A DNA stretch of 64,000 nucleotides from Molossus alvarezi (taxonomy: Eukaryota > Chordata > Mammalia > Chiroptera > Molossidae). Under the pieces are notes generated by a model. That model ran no database searches and had not been told where the DNA came from. It saw only the letters and a list, made by a program, of their open reading frames with translations. A program made the translations under genes and the position numbers. The stretch lies in the NCBI GenBank assembly GCA_037176705.1, contig CM073885.1:168258290-168322289 (forward strand), given 5' to 3'. Below, one piece after another: positions 11,395-22,386 of the stretch (position 1 is its first letter; the number at the start of each line of letters is the position of its first letter).

Positions 11395-11645
11395 GCCCTG
11401 GCCGGTTTGGCTCAGCAGTTAGAGCATTGGCCTGTGGTCCAGAGAGACCCAGGTTCAGTTCCCGCGTGGGGCGTGTACCTCGGTTGAGGTTTGTCTCCAG
11501 CCCTGCTTGGGTCATGTGGGTGGCAGCCACTCGGTGTGTTCCTTTCACGTCGATGTTTCTCTCTTTCTCTCCCTCTCTCTCCTTTCCATTCTATCTGAAC
11601 AAAAAATGGGGAAATGTCCTCGAGTGAGGATAAAAAAAAAAATTT
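11395..11645 (+). mobile_element. Ves SINE, full length, in HAL1 5' UTR
   Basis: Complete head, middle and CT-rich tail ending 'GTGAGGATAAAAAAAAAAA'. It is flanked by a perfect 10-bp duplication CAACTAAACT (11385-11394 and 11646-11655). Removing it restores the 5' UTR reading seen in the other HAL1. Confidence 0.95.
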
Positions 11646-12994
11646 CAACTAAACTACAGAACAACCATCATTCAGAACCTCCTGAAATCAAGCTGAATGG
11701 AAGTCCTATCACTACGGAATTAAAGCAGCAGCCACATCCAGACTGGTAGGAGGGGCGGAGGCGTGAACAGGTTCTACACTCACGTGTGAAGGATAAATAT
11801 CAGGAGGGACACCTTGGCTGGGAAGGTCCTCCCTGAGGAGAGAGGGGTCCCTGTCCCACACCAGGCACCTAGCTCAGAGTTCCATTGCCAGGGAGAGAAA
11901 TCCCAATAATTTATGGCTGTAAAACCAGTGGGAACTAAGGCTGAGAAAGGCTGACACTTCTGAAGCCCCAGGCAGCTCCTCTTAAAGGGCCAGTGCACAG
12001 ACTTACTCAAACTTGCTCCCTCTGAGCTCCAGCATTGGGGAGACAGTTTGAAAAGCACCAGAGACATAAGGGGAAGAATTGAGTTGTTTGGCATTGGGGT
12101 GAGAGCTGGAGAGGCAGCTTTCTTTCAGACAGACGTGCTGGCAGAGGCCATTGTTCCTTTGGTGAGCTCTTCCCTGGGGCAGCAGACAGCTGCCATATCT
12201 GGGACTCCAGCAACCTGGCTCACACTGTTTGCCCCGCCCTGATAATTACCTGAGGTTTTGCCCTACCCAACTTTCAGGCCCACCTAAGCTGTTCCCAGTG
12301 ACTTTACTATAGGATTGGCCTATTTTGGCTCCTGCTTCAGATTTTCCTAAATTCCCTCAAACAAGCAGCATCTGGCCACAGTAAGCCCCATATCTCTTGC
12401 TAAGTGGCCCCAGGCGTGGTACTAGAAGTAGCCAGCCTTGGGTCACAGCTTGGCTTTGCCTGGGTACCTCCAAGCCCAGCACAAGAAGCAGCCATTGGCA
12501 AATCACTTTGTAGCTCATGCCTGGTGTCTCTGGGTAGAACACAGGCAGTGGCTGACCTTGCCCCAGAGCCAGCACACCAGTGGACAGCTTCAGACCACGT
12601 CAAAATACCACCACCCACCACCTCCACAAGTGACACACTCAATAAGCTGACTCAGTGGGTACCAGAGCCCTACTGAAGTAAGTCTTGCTCTGTGTGGTGG
12701 GCCCCTACACAGCTGATCCTCCAAAGTAGTCACAGGTCAGTGGTCAGAGGGCACAGCCAGTCCTTGCAGCAGATCAGCTTGAATAAATCCCTTCCATTGA
12801 TGTGCCAACAGCAATCAAGACTCAATTACAACAGAAAGGTGTAAAGTACACACAAGGGGTGCATCTTGAGGGCCCAGCTGAGGTAATCAGGGAGGCTGTG
12901 CCACAGGACCCTACAGGACACCTACTACAATAGGCCACCCTACAAAGCATAAGAGATACAGCAACTCTACCTAATACACAAGAAGGCAGCCAAA
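11646..12994 (+). promoter_or_regulatory. HAL1 5' UTR, long form
   Basis: GC-rich leader between the 5' end and ORF1. The part to about 12395 aligns by eye with the minus-strand copy at 7.6-8.4 kb. The next ~560 bp (about 12395-12955) has no counterpart there. Frames here (for example 12404-12676) have no known homology and are taken as chance. Confidence 0.6.
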
Positions 12995-13869
12995 ATGGGG
13001 AGACAAAGAAACATGTCCCAGATGAAAGAACAAAACAAAACTCTTGGAAAAGAACTAAACAAAATGGAGATAAGCAACCTAACAAATGCAGAGTTCAAAA
13101 CACTTATAAGGATGCTCAAGGAACTTAGTGAGGACCTTGAGAGCATAAAAAAGGACCAGTCAGAAATGAAGGATGCACTAACTGAAATAAAGAATAATTT
13201 ACAGGGAATCAATAGTAGAGTAGGTGAAGCCAATAAGCAAACCATCAATTTGAAATATAATAAAGCAAAAAACACCCAATCAGAACAGAAAAAAAAAAAA
13301 GACACCCCCCCCCAAAAAAAATGAGGATAATGTAAGGAGCCTTTGGAACAACTTCAAGCATACCAACATTCGCATCATGGGGGTGCCAGAAGGAGAAGAG
13401 AGACCAAGAAATTGAAAACCTATTTGAAAAAATAATGACAGAAAACATCCCTAACTTGGTGAAGGAGACAGACATACCAGTCCAGGAAACATAGAGAGTC
13501 CCAAACAAGATGAACCCAAAGAGGTCCACACCAAGACACATCATAATCAAAATGAAAAACGTTAAAGATAAAGAGAGAATCATAAAAGCAGCAAGAGAAA
13601 AGCAACTGTTACCCACAAGGGAGTTCCCATAAGGCTGTCAGCTGATTTCTCAAAAGAAACTTTGCAGTCCGGAAGGGAGTGGCAAGAAATATTCAAATTG
13701 ATGAAAAGCAAGGATCTACAATGAAGATTCCTCTATTCTGCAAAGCTATTATTTAGAATTGATGGACATATAGAGTTTCCCAGAGAAGAAAAAGCTAGAG
13801 TTCATCACCACCAAACCAGTATTATATGAAATGTTGACAGGTCTTCTTGAAGAAGAACAACAACAATAG
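12995..13869 (+). pseudogene. HAL1/L1 ORF1, frameshifted
   Basis: It starts with ATG at 12995 (MGRQRNMSQMKEQNK). The coiled-coil part with 'KKDQSEMKDALTEIKNN' is readable to about 13290. There, expanded A- and C-runs (A12 ... C9 ... A8, 13290-13321) destroy the frame. Downstream the RRM start (equivalent of 'NIRIMGVPEGEE'), a TAG at the same ACA/CAG-rich joint, and the C-terminal domain are recognisable in shifted frames. Not functional. Confidence 0.85.
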
Positions 13870-14053
13870 CAACAAAAATATGAACAATAAAATGGCAATA
13901 AATACATATCTATCAATAACTGAATCTACAAACAAAATGAACAAGCAAAACAGAAACAGACTCGTAGATACAGAGAGGTTTTTTGTTGGTTGCCAGATGG
14001 GAGTAGGGTGGGGAAATAGGTGAAAAAGGTGAAGGTATTAAGAAGTACCAATT
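13870..14053 (+). repeat. HAL1 linker between ORF1 and 3' UTR
   Basis: Sequence such as 'GAATCTACAAACAAAATGAACA' and 'TTGTTGGTTGCCAGATGGGAG' follows ORF1 directly. It matches the minus-strand copy at 6.4-6.6 kb base for base over long stretches. It resumes after the nested L1 at about 15077. Confidence 0.75.
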
Positions 14054-15076
14054 AAAAAATGGAGAGAGGATGTAAATAGACACCTCTCCAAACAGGACAT
14101 ACAAATGGCAAAGAGAGCTCTAGCTGGTTTGGTTCAACGTTTGGAGCATTGGCCTGTAGGGCAGAGAGGCCTGGGTTCGGTTCCCGCTAGGGGCATGTAC
14201 CAAAAAAAAAAAAGCATTAATTTGTTTGAAAAGGAGAAACATCTGTAACAAAAATTAATTAATTAATTAAGAAAATGGCAAAGAGACATATGAAAAAATG
14301 CTCAATGTCTACTAGTCATCAGAGAGATGCAAATTAAAACAACTATGAAGTATTGCCTCACGCCTGCCAGAATGGCTGCCATCAAACAACAAATGCTGAC
14401 AAGGGTGTGGAGAAAAGGGGACTCTAGTACACTGCTGGTGGGAATACAGACTGGTGCAGCCACTATAGAAAACACTATGACGTTTCCTCAAAAAATTAAA
14501 AATTGAACTGCCATTTGACCCAGGGATCCTACCTCTAGGAATATACCCTAAAAAGCCTGAAACACCAATCAGAAAGCATATATGTATCCCTATGTTCATC
14601 ACAGCACTGTTTACAATGGCTAAGATCTGGAAACAGCCCAAGTGTCCATCAATAGATGAGTGAATAAAAAAGATGTGGTACTTCAACACAATGGAATACT
14701 ATGCAGCTCTAAGAAAGAATGATCTCTTACCCTTTGAGACTACATGGAAGGACCTGGAGACTATTATATTAAGTGAAACAAGCCAATCAGAGAAAGACAA
14801 ATATCACATGATCTCACTTATTTGTGGAATATAATGAACAAAACAAAGTGAGGAACAAAATAGACCCAGAGATATAGAAGTGGGGTGCCGACTGACAAAC
14901 CTCAGAAGAGGTGGACTGGGGGGGAGGAAAGAGATAAACCACAAAACTTATACGCATGTATGCGTAAACAAGGATATAAACAATAATGCGGGGGGTGGGG
15001 TGGAACTGGGAGGAGGGTGTCAATGGGAGAAAAAAGGAGAAACATTTGTAACAAAAATAAATAATTTTTTTTTAAA
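14054..15076 (+). mobile_element. 5'-truncated L1 (ORF2 C-terminus + 3' UTR) nested in HAL1
   Basis: It begins inside the ORF2 C-terminal region ('CACCTCTCCAAACAGGACATAC', 'GGTGTGGAGAAAAGGGGACT', 'GGAATACTATGCAGC') and continues through a G-rich 3' UTR to 'ATTTGTAACAAAAATAAATAATTTTTTTTTAAA'. Flanks AAGTACCAATT (14043-14053) and AAGTACAAATT (15077-15087) form an 11-bp duplication with one mismatch. The HAL1 3' UTR continues on the far side. Confidence 0.85.
14117..14272 (+). mobile_element. Ves head / L1 3'-end chimera, nested in L1
   Basis: A Ves tRNA-like head (14117-14201) ending 'GGGGCATGTACC' is followed by A12, then about 60 bp. The last part of these ('GAAAAGGAGAAACATCTGTAAC' region plus an ATTA-rich tail) matches the L1 3' terminus seen at 15029-15070. 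The whole unit is enclosed by a perfect 14-bp duplication AAATGGCAAAGAGA (14103-14116 and 14273-14286), so head and L1 tail were inserted together. Confidence 0.8.
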
Positions 15077-15283
15077 AAGTACAAATTGATTGTTAGACTG
15101 ATGAACCTCAAAGGGAAGGGCAGAGAGGGAAGAGATAAACCAAGAACTATATGCATAACCAATGGACATAGACAATAGTGTGGGGAAGGCAGGAGGGGGA
15201 GGGAGCTGGGAGGAGGGGGTCAATGGGGGAAACAAGGGGGGGGACATCTGTAATATACCTAACAATAAAGATAAGTTTAAAAA
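15077..15283 (+). repeat. HAL1 3' UTR end
   Basis: G-rich 3' UTR with 'GGGAGGAGGGGGTCAATGGGG' and 'GACATCTGTAATA', then an AATAAA-containing A-rich end. It matches the antisense sequence at 6206-6370. Confidence 0.8.
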
Positions 15284-15299
15284 AGGTTACCTGGAAGTA

Positions 15300-16970
15300 A
15301 TTAATAGACAGTGATACTAATTTCGTATGTTACACCTTCAAAACATATTAAAGGTGATCAAATCAGGTTTCATAATTGATTACTGCACGTAAAATATCAA
15401 GCACTGTGATCCAGGGAAAAGAAAAGCACTAGGTACAAATTGTACGTGGTTTAATTAAACCATATAGACTATCTTATCCAACTGTTCTGATGCCAGACAG
15501 CCAGTTATATCTAAAAACAAAGATTCCACCACAGCACAAACGGAATTCAGAATTATGGTTCAATAAAACTAAATATTATGCATATTGAAAAGTGAAAAAT
15601 AATGATAATGTGAAAATGCAAACAATGCAGAATATATGTCTGGGGGGCCAGGGATCAAAGGTGTCATTGATCCAGAAAATAACTGTGTCTTAGGAGAATT
15701 AACTGGGTGATGATATGAGCAATTTGGAGGAATAAGGACTCTTCCTGAGAGAACATCTAGGCGCTGTTGCTGACTTTAGAAGAATTATCTTCAACATTAA
15801 TTAATACAATTTCCTCTGTTTCCTTTTGCTACTGGATCAGAAATTATGCTTATCAAATTACTCTCAACTACCATTACTAATATATTTGAAAATGTGATGT
15901 TTTGTAATTATAATAACGCACTAAGATTTTTTAACTGTTTTTCTCAGTCACGCAGTGACCTTAGAAATAATTTTCCATATGAAAGGCAACTTGTCTTTCA
16001 TAGAACTTAATAAATAAGTTAATAAACCATTTAATGTTTGCTACTTTTGTACATTACCACTAATTTATTGGTAGGGATATTGACCCCCAGACAGTCTTCC
16101 TTTATTGACAGAACTTTTCTTGGTAAAATAAATGTAAGCAATAATAATATCAAGATATTATAGCAACAGAGAACAAATGGCTTAAGGCAAACGGCTTTTG
16201 AGTTCCCTTTTAGTCTCAAAAGTCCAGATGATAGTAGTAGAAATATGATCAATGATCGGCTCTTCTCCTTTTACTTTGAGAAGGGGAAATAAATGAAACA
16301 CAGCTCAAACCACTTCTCTGCTGTTCTAACTTAGACTTCAGAAGTCCTGAACAGCCACCTTTGACACGAAAAACTTGTCAAGAGAACAGCCATTCAGAGG
16401 AAAATGTAGTCATATATCCTTCTATACTTGGGGAAGAGGGATGGGCTTAGATCAGGACACAAATAAATGTGTTAGAGAAATAAGAAATATTAATGTGAAG
16501 GAATTGACCTTTAAAACATACTTGGTTCATCATTTTGTACCAAAAATATCAGAGATATTATTTGTGGTAAAAGAGTCAAACGGCAAAATCTTTTTAAAAA
16601 GGGGAAATATAAGAAGGTCATTATAAATTATGCACCTTCATTTCAATACTTGATATGATGAAAATTATGACTGGCATTAAAAGCAGGGGGCAGATGTCTA
16701 GAAAAGCACAGAGCAATGGAAAACAACAAGACTCTACATGGAGGGAATAGACCCAATTTTTCCTGCTGTTAGCCACCAGTAGCCCATGTAGAAAAAAATG
16801 TATGAGTTATCTGTCAAAAAGTCGGACAGGCTTTGAGCTCTTCCCATTCCACATTGTCAACAACAAAACCCAAAGATGTGACCCTGTTATTGTTAGTAAA
16901 CTGTACACGTTACCAGGAGGTTCTATTGCAGATCGTTGCAAACCTAGGGAATAAGCCGGAGTAGCCTACT
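15300..16970. other. Unique AT-rich DNA
   Basis: No exon, RNA or known repeat recognised in 1.7 kb. Frames at 16031-16252 and 16375-16626 have no recognisable homology. Confidence 0.4.
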
Positions 16971-17143
16971 GCACTGGTTCCCCACTTCAGCGTAATTAGC
17001 ACCTGGAGGGCTTGTTGAACTACAGATGCCCGGACCTGCCCCAGGGTTTCTGATTCAGTAGATCTGAGGTAGGACCTAAGAATTTGCATTTCTGTCAAGT
17101 TCCCAGATGATTCTGCTGGTCTGGTAAGCACATTCTGAGAGTC
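16971..17143. repeat. MER5-like hAT (Charlie) DNA transposon remnant
   Basis: 'GCACTGGTTCCCCACTTCAG...TTAGCACCTGGAGGGCTTGTTGAA', 'CAGGGTTTCTGATTCAGTAG' and 'AGAATTTGCATTTCTGTCAAGTTCCCAGATGATTCTGCTGGTC' follow the MER5A/B layout. It is short, non-coding and diverged, as expected of a fossil present in most placental mammals. Confidence 0.75.
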
Positions 17144-17389
17144 AATATGGAAACTGGCACATATAGACATTTTTACCCACCACCTGTATAAAAGCCTGGT
17201 AATAACTCTCTTTGTGTTTGCACATGATCAAAATGTATCATGCCATGATGTCTCTACTATTCAAAAATTATTTCCTAATTTATTTCCTATTCTTGTAAAT
17301 AAGCATCTTTTCTTTCCACCTATAATAACCTGCCTTAATGCCTCCAATTCCTCACACCTCCCTGTAGCCACACATTTTACAATTTCCCC

Positions 17390-17830
17390 TAGAAAAGAGG
17401 CAGAATTGATTTTCTTTACTCCTCCGTTCTGGGTTGGGCTTGTTGACTTGCTTCGGCAAAAGAATGAGGCAGAAGTGACAGTGTACGGTTTCCTGACAAG
17501 GCCTCAGAAGCTCTTGTCTAGTTCAGTTTATAGCATCATGAGAAAGACAAGCCTGAGCCTGCCAACTGGCCCCAGGAGAAAGATGAGAGACAGGTGGGCA
17601 GAGCACGCCAGCTGAGCTGCCTACCAGGCCTGGCCCAGAGCACAGCTGTTAGCCAAACCACAGACACGTGGAAGAGCCCAGCCACGATCAGCCAGGTCCC
17701 ACTGAAATGAGTCAAGCACCAAGATCAGCTTATCACCAGTCAACCTATAAATGTGTAAATTGTACTAATAAATGGTAATTTACACCATCGAGTTTCAGGG
17801 TGATTCGTTAGGTGGTAAAACTTAATACAT
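17390..17830 (+). repeat. Old LTR, probably ERVL-MaLR type
   Basis: The block with 'GTTGACTTGCTTCGGCAAAAGAATGAGGCAGAAGTGACAG', a GC-rich centre, and a 3' part 'CTAATAAATGGTAATTTACACCATCGAGTTTCAGGGTGATTCGTTA' has the layout of a MaLR LTR, including a polyadenylation-type AATAAA near the end. Ends and subfamily are uncertain. The 133-codon frame at 17214-17615 lies mostly inside it and is not a gene. Confidence 0.55.
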
Positions 17831-19087
17831 GATTCCTAAACGTTAAACCTTCTGCTTTTTTTAACCACTAGGTTAAATGAACTAACCAATGTTACAAAAA
17901 CTAGATTTCAATCGATTCTGTCTTTCCTACCAGCATCTGCGGGGAGAAACATTTCAATAATCCAATGTCATTCCAGTACTGCCTCAGGTAACAGTAGGGG
18001 TTGTGATTTTTTAAAAACTTAGGAAATAAATTGTGCAAGCTATTATTCCAAGATATGAAATCTAGTCATATTTGTTTCTAACATATGGAAGTCCTCCCAA
18101 ATTAATGACTTTGTTAAAAATGGAAATAAATGTGTTAATACTCGACATACTTGATAACTTGCTATTCTCTTTTAGACATTAAATATTTTTTTTAGTTTTG
18201 ATTAAATAGTACATTGCTCAAGAGCCTGTAACATGAATAATAGAAAACTTAAAAAAAAAATTGGTAAATGGCATTGCATTTGATGAAAGAGCGCATAATA
18301 CTATTAATTTTGATAATAAAAATTTAAAGTACTGATTTCTTATGAGGTTACACAACTAGAATTACTTTCCTTTCAACTATCTGATCCACAGAAGGTCATT
18401 GTATTTCTCATCAATAGCTCACTTTTAATTTTTTTAAATCAATGTATTCCTTCAAGACAAGAGATTTATATAGCAAAAATATTGAGACAACCCATCTTCT
18501 TTCAATGTAATTAAGAACTCAAAAGAAGCATTTAAAAGGTCATAGAAACTTGATTTAAAAAGTACCAGAGAGAAAAAGTCTCTCTATGTTGAGGCTATTG
18601 ATATAAATTAAAAACAAGAGCTTTTTACAAGACATTAAATGTGCATACAATATTAATATTGTATCTATTACAACAGGATGTAAACCAGTCAAGTAATTTC
18701 TTTAAAATTCATTTCTGAAGAATTGATTCAATCTACTTTGCTTCATTCTTCATTTATATTTGACTATATGAAGCTTCTGATTGTTTCTCAGCATCTAGAT
18801 ATTGCTATTTAACAGAGACCAAAATGACTGTGTATTTATGCCTTTTCTTAAGTGCTCCTGATAGGTTTTCAATGGGTCTCAATTGTTTTGTGTAGGGAAA
18901 ACAAATCACCATAACCATTCCTCATAGTTCCTGTTCCTTTTCACATCCATCATGGTGAAAGCAATAGCATTTTTCTTGTGTAATCTTGGCCAAGTCCTCT
19001 GAGGGGCAAGGGTCTGCCTCTCCACAAGGACATCTGGGAAAGACAGTGTTGTCACTTGACACACTTTATGGTTATTAAATTTATTTA
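17831..19087. other. Unique AT-rich DNA
   Basis: No exon or repeat recognised in 1.25 kb. Confidence 0.4.
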
Positions 19088-19196
19088 TCCATTCATTCAT
19101 GTGACAAATATGTACTGAGGGCAATTATGTGCCAGGCACAGTTTTAAGCTTTGGCGATACAGCAGCGACCAAAACAAACATCTTGCTTTCTTGGAC
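19088..19196 (-). repeat. L2 3'-end fragment
   Basis: 'ATTCATTCATGTGACAAATATGTACTGAGGGCAATTATGTGCCAGGCACAGTTTTAAG' and 'GCGATACAGCAGCGACCAAAACAAAC' are the antisense form of the L2 3' terminus. Confidence 0.8.
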
Positions 19197-20115
19197 AGAC
19201 AAATATATATATATGTCAGGAAGAGAGAAATGCTATCTTGGAGAGGGGAGCAAAATAAGGGAAATAGACAGTTATTTATTCCCTCTGAAGGACTTCAGAT
19301 AGGCTTGCTAATTTTCTCGGCATGCCATTTAAAATGGTATGCTAAAAGCTTAGGATGTACACATAGAACAAATTTTGCAAAAGGAGTAAATGCCAAAGAG
19401 AAAAAATGTTTCCACAATACAAAAATATGCAAAACCTCTTCCACTGGCATCTAGTGTTCTAATGCCACTGAATCCCCCAAGTGAAGTTAAAAACGAATGT
19501 TTCCAGGCATTTTGGAAATGGAGGAGGAACAGCGCACGGCCTCTCTTTGCTTGCTGTGCTCCATTACTCTTCTCTCCCTTTGACATCCTTTCGTAGTAAA
19601 GAAACACCTTCTCAACAACAACACAACACACACACACACAATAAATGAAAAAGAAAACGATTTTTCCATTTACTTGCACTAAAGCGAAAAAGAGTGAAGA
19701 TGAAATCGAGCCTTGAGGTGCAGGTAGTTGTTTTATGACAAGACTTAAACACTTTCAAAGTGAAGAACAAGATTAACACAGATTCTTCCCCAAAGGTGCA
19801 GCTTTAACTGCCTTAATATTCATCAAAAGCAACTCCCAAGGTCATTGATCTCCTGGTCACCGGCTGTACTGCCTGATTGGATCCCATCAAGCACAGGAAA
19901 AAGAGCCAGGAGGTGCCAGGAGCCAACCCCCAGGCTGGCTGGCTTCCCTGTTCCAGTTTTATGGGCTGAGGCCCCAACAAGCAGGAGCTGCGTCCGCTCA
20001 CCCGCAGCTGCTGTCCTCTAAGCTCCACTTCTCGGGGTCAATGTTCAAGCCCCAAGAGTGGAGACCTCAACTCAGTGAACTGAAGGACACTACTTTAATT
20101 TGTCACTATATTACC
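19197..20115. other. Unique non-coding DNA
   Basis: No exon recognised. It contains a short CA tract at about 19621-19640. Confidence 0.4.
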
Positions 20116-20225
20116 AGGACAGTAATAGTATTTACTTCGTCAGGTTATTAAATGTGTAAAATGAGCCAATATTTGCAAAAAGGTTAAAATAGTGCCTGGT
20201 ATATAGTGAGGGCTAATGTGTTTGC
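20116..20225 (-). repeat. MIR SINE fragment
   Basis: 'AATAGTATTTACTTCGTCAGGTTATTAAATGTGTAAAATGAG...AATAGTGCCTGGTATATAGTGAGGGCTAATGT' reads as the antisense 3' half of a tRNA-derived MIR. Confidence 0.7.
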
Positions 20226-20778
20226 TAAATGGTATACGTAAATACATGAAACAAAACTGTAGTAATAGTCTGCTTGCTTTGGAAATGAAATGAAACATTA
20301 TCTGATTGTCTGTGGTACTTTCACTCAGTGTCTTCCTGTGGATACTACAGGTACTTTGTAGAATGCCCTCACATCCCTGGGGCTCTGTTTAATTCAGGCA
20401 CCAAATCTACCTGGCTCCCACTGTGACCTAATGCTGTAGTCACCAAAATGGAATCTTTTGCACGTTAGGAGGTGTGCGAGACAACCCAATAAGCTGGGTG
20501 AAGGAAATATTAGAACTTCTCTTGATATTTTTAATCTAAAAATAGGACAGTAATATTAAAATTATTAACTTAATTCACAATTAGAAATTATGCTTTAATA
20601 TACATTCCACATAGGTAACTAGGTACAATTTTTAATAAATATATGTTTATTGAGGACAGATACAAAAATGTTTTACTGCTGAAACCTTCTGAGAGTAAAG
20701 ATCATCTATGTTTTTTTCTTGTTCAGGTCCAATGAAAGAATATGTACATTTTTATTTAAAAAGCACAAGATGTAGTGC

Positions 20779-20995
20779 AAGTTTTCTTAATGTGGAGTTC
20801 AGGCATCCCTGGAGGATTCATGAATGGAATTCAGAAATGTGAGACCCTTAATATCACATGAAGCATTTTATTTTATTTTATTTTTTTACATGAAGCATTT
20901 TATATGACTATTTATGCATTTTACTGGGCTTTAGTATTATTTTCAAAAAGCCAGTGACTCCCCCCAAAATTAGTGAGGTGAGGGAAACGTTTCCA
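20779..20995. repeat. Possible hAT-type DNA transposon remnant
   Basis: 'TTTCTTAATGTGGAGTTCAGGCATCCCTGGAGGATTCATGAATGGAATTCAG' resembles the internal part of a short hAT-derived mammalian repeat. Family and ends are uncertain. A T-rich insertion bounded by a 16-bp direct repeat lies inside it (20856-20903). Confidence 0.4.
20856..20903. repeat. T-tract flanked by a perfect 16-bp direct repeat
   Basis: ACATGAAGCATTTTAT occurs at 20856-20871 and 20888-20903, separated by 16 bases of T with one or two A. This looks like a target-site duplication around nothing but a poly(A) tail inserted in minus orientation. Confidence 0.6.
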
Positions 20996-22386
20996 ATTTC
21001 CGGAAGTCTATTATAAGGCATGTATTTGAATGCTTCCTTCCAATAAACACAGTTTAATTACAGAATGAATTGTTTTGAAAGAATGAAAGTACTCGGGAGA
21101 AGGGACATCAGCATGATGGCAATGCAGGACGTCCTTCTTTCCCCTCCATTTAAAAACACTATTTAGGTATTTATCAAGGAACAAAATCGGGAGGAATGGG
21201 ATCCAGCACTTCATATTAAAGTAGGAGGAGTCTCACCCACTGTATATCCTGTAAAAGACAAGCCGACCTCCATACAGTCTGCAGAACCAGTGGAGCCAGT
21301 GAACTTGCCTCCACCCCTCTTTGCTGTGTTTGGGGAAAGCCTGGAGAAGCTGACATGGGTAGATACGTATGGACAAGAGAGGATTTGTAGAAATACAGCT
21401 TTCCTGAGGAGAGATTGCAACATGCTGCTGGAGAAAAAGTTTTTTAAAAAAATCTGATGCAGTGAAGAGGATAAAAGGAACTTTGCCAGCACCACCCCTC
21501 CACAATGATGATTCACCAGGAGAGTGGTGAGTGCCCATCCTTCTGGGATGCAACTGGAAAAATCCATTCCTCTCCAGAAGCACCCAGAGAACTGAGGTGG
21601 GACCTCCTCAGGGGGAGAGAAGAGATCAGGAAAAAGGCAGATAAAAATATAAAGGGCATTAAAGTGATGCATTTCATGCTGAATGCATTCAGGAAGTCAG
21701 TAAGAAGCTCACTCATTAGTCTCTGGAAGAACCTCATCCAACGATGTCCCCACCAGGTCCATAGGTACCGCCCCCAAAGCCCCAAACTCTAATCCCATAC
21801 CTTCCTCCACTCTACAGCTGGTTTTCTGTTCTCATTCGGATTGTAGCAGTAAGAGCCAGTCCTATAAACCAAATACTATAAAAAAAACAACAAAAAACAG
21901 AATCTGTAGGCAAGGGAGAAACCACATGCTTGAGCTGTAACACCACCTTTTGGAAAACAAACGAGAGGTTTCTGGCCGTCAGTCAGCTGAGTTGTAAGAA
22001 CTAAATACATAAATCCTTAAGAAATCTGAAAAACAGGGAGCAGGAAGTGCAGAGCAAGTATATCCATACAAAGTCAGAAAAACAAACCCAGATATAACAG
22101 AACAAATGAACAATACACCCCTGCTGAAGGCAACTTTGAGAAGGTGTCTGCTAAATCAAATGTGAAAGTAGCAATGCTAAAAATACAAGGAACAGGAAGA
22201 ATCAAGGAAACAAGTTAACACCAAAAGATAATAGTAATCATCCAATTACTGAGCTCAAAAAGCACAGAATTTTGTGATCTAGCTTATAAAGAATTTAAAA
22301 ATCTGTTTTGAGGAAATTCAATGAACTACAAAAAAAACTCAGAAAAAAATTCATGAACAAAATGAGAAATTTTAAAAAAGAAAGAG

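Larger units (their letters stand above)
11316..15283 (+). mobile_element. Half-L1 (HAL1-type) copy 2, with nested insertions
   Basis: The L1-type 5' end starts near 11316, the 5' UTR reaches 12994, a decayed ORF1 runs from 12995 to about 13869, and the 3' region ends in 'ACAATAAAGATAAGTTTAAAAAA'. ORF2 is absent and ORF1 is followed by the same linker as in the 6.2-kb copy. It is split by a Ves (11395-11645) and by a truncated L1 (14054-15076). Flanks 'AAAAGTTATCCAGAA' and 'AAAAGGTTACCTGGAA' look like a decayed duplication. Greater decay than the 6.2-kb copy suggests it is older. Confidence 0.85.

Noticed and set aside
17444..17462. 'CTTGCTTCGGCAAAAGAAT', similar to the U6 snRNA start
   Set aside because: Similarity stops after about ten bases, and the context is an LTR.
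17214..17615. Open frame of 133 codons
   Set aside because: It crosses from unique sequence into an LTR-like repeat, with no recognisable protein motif.
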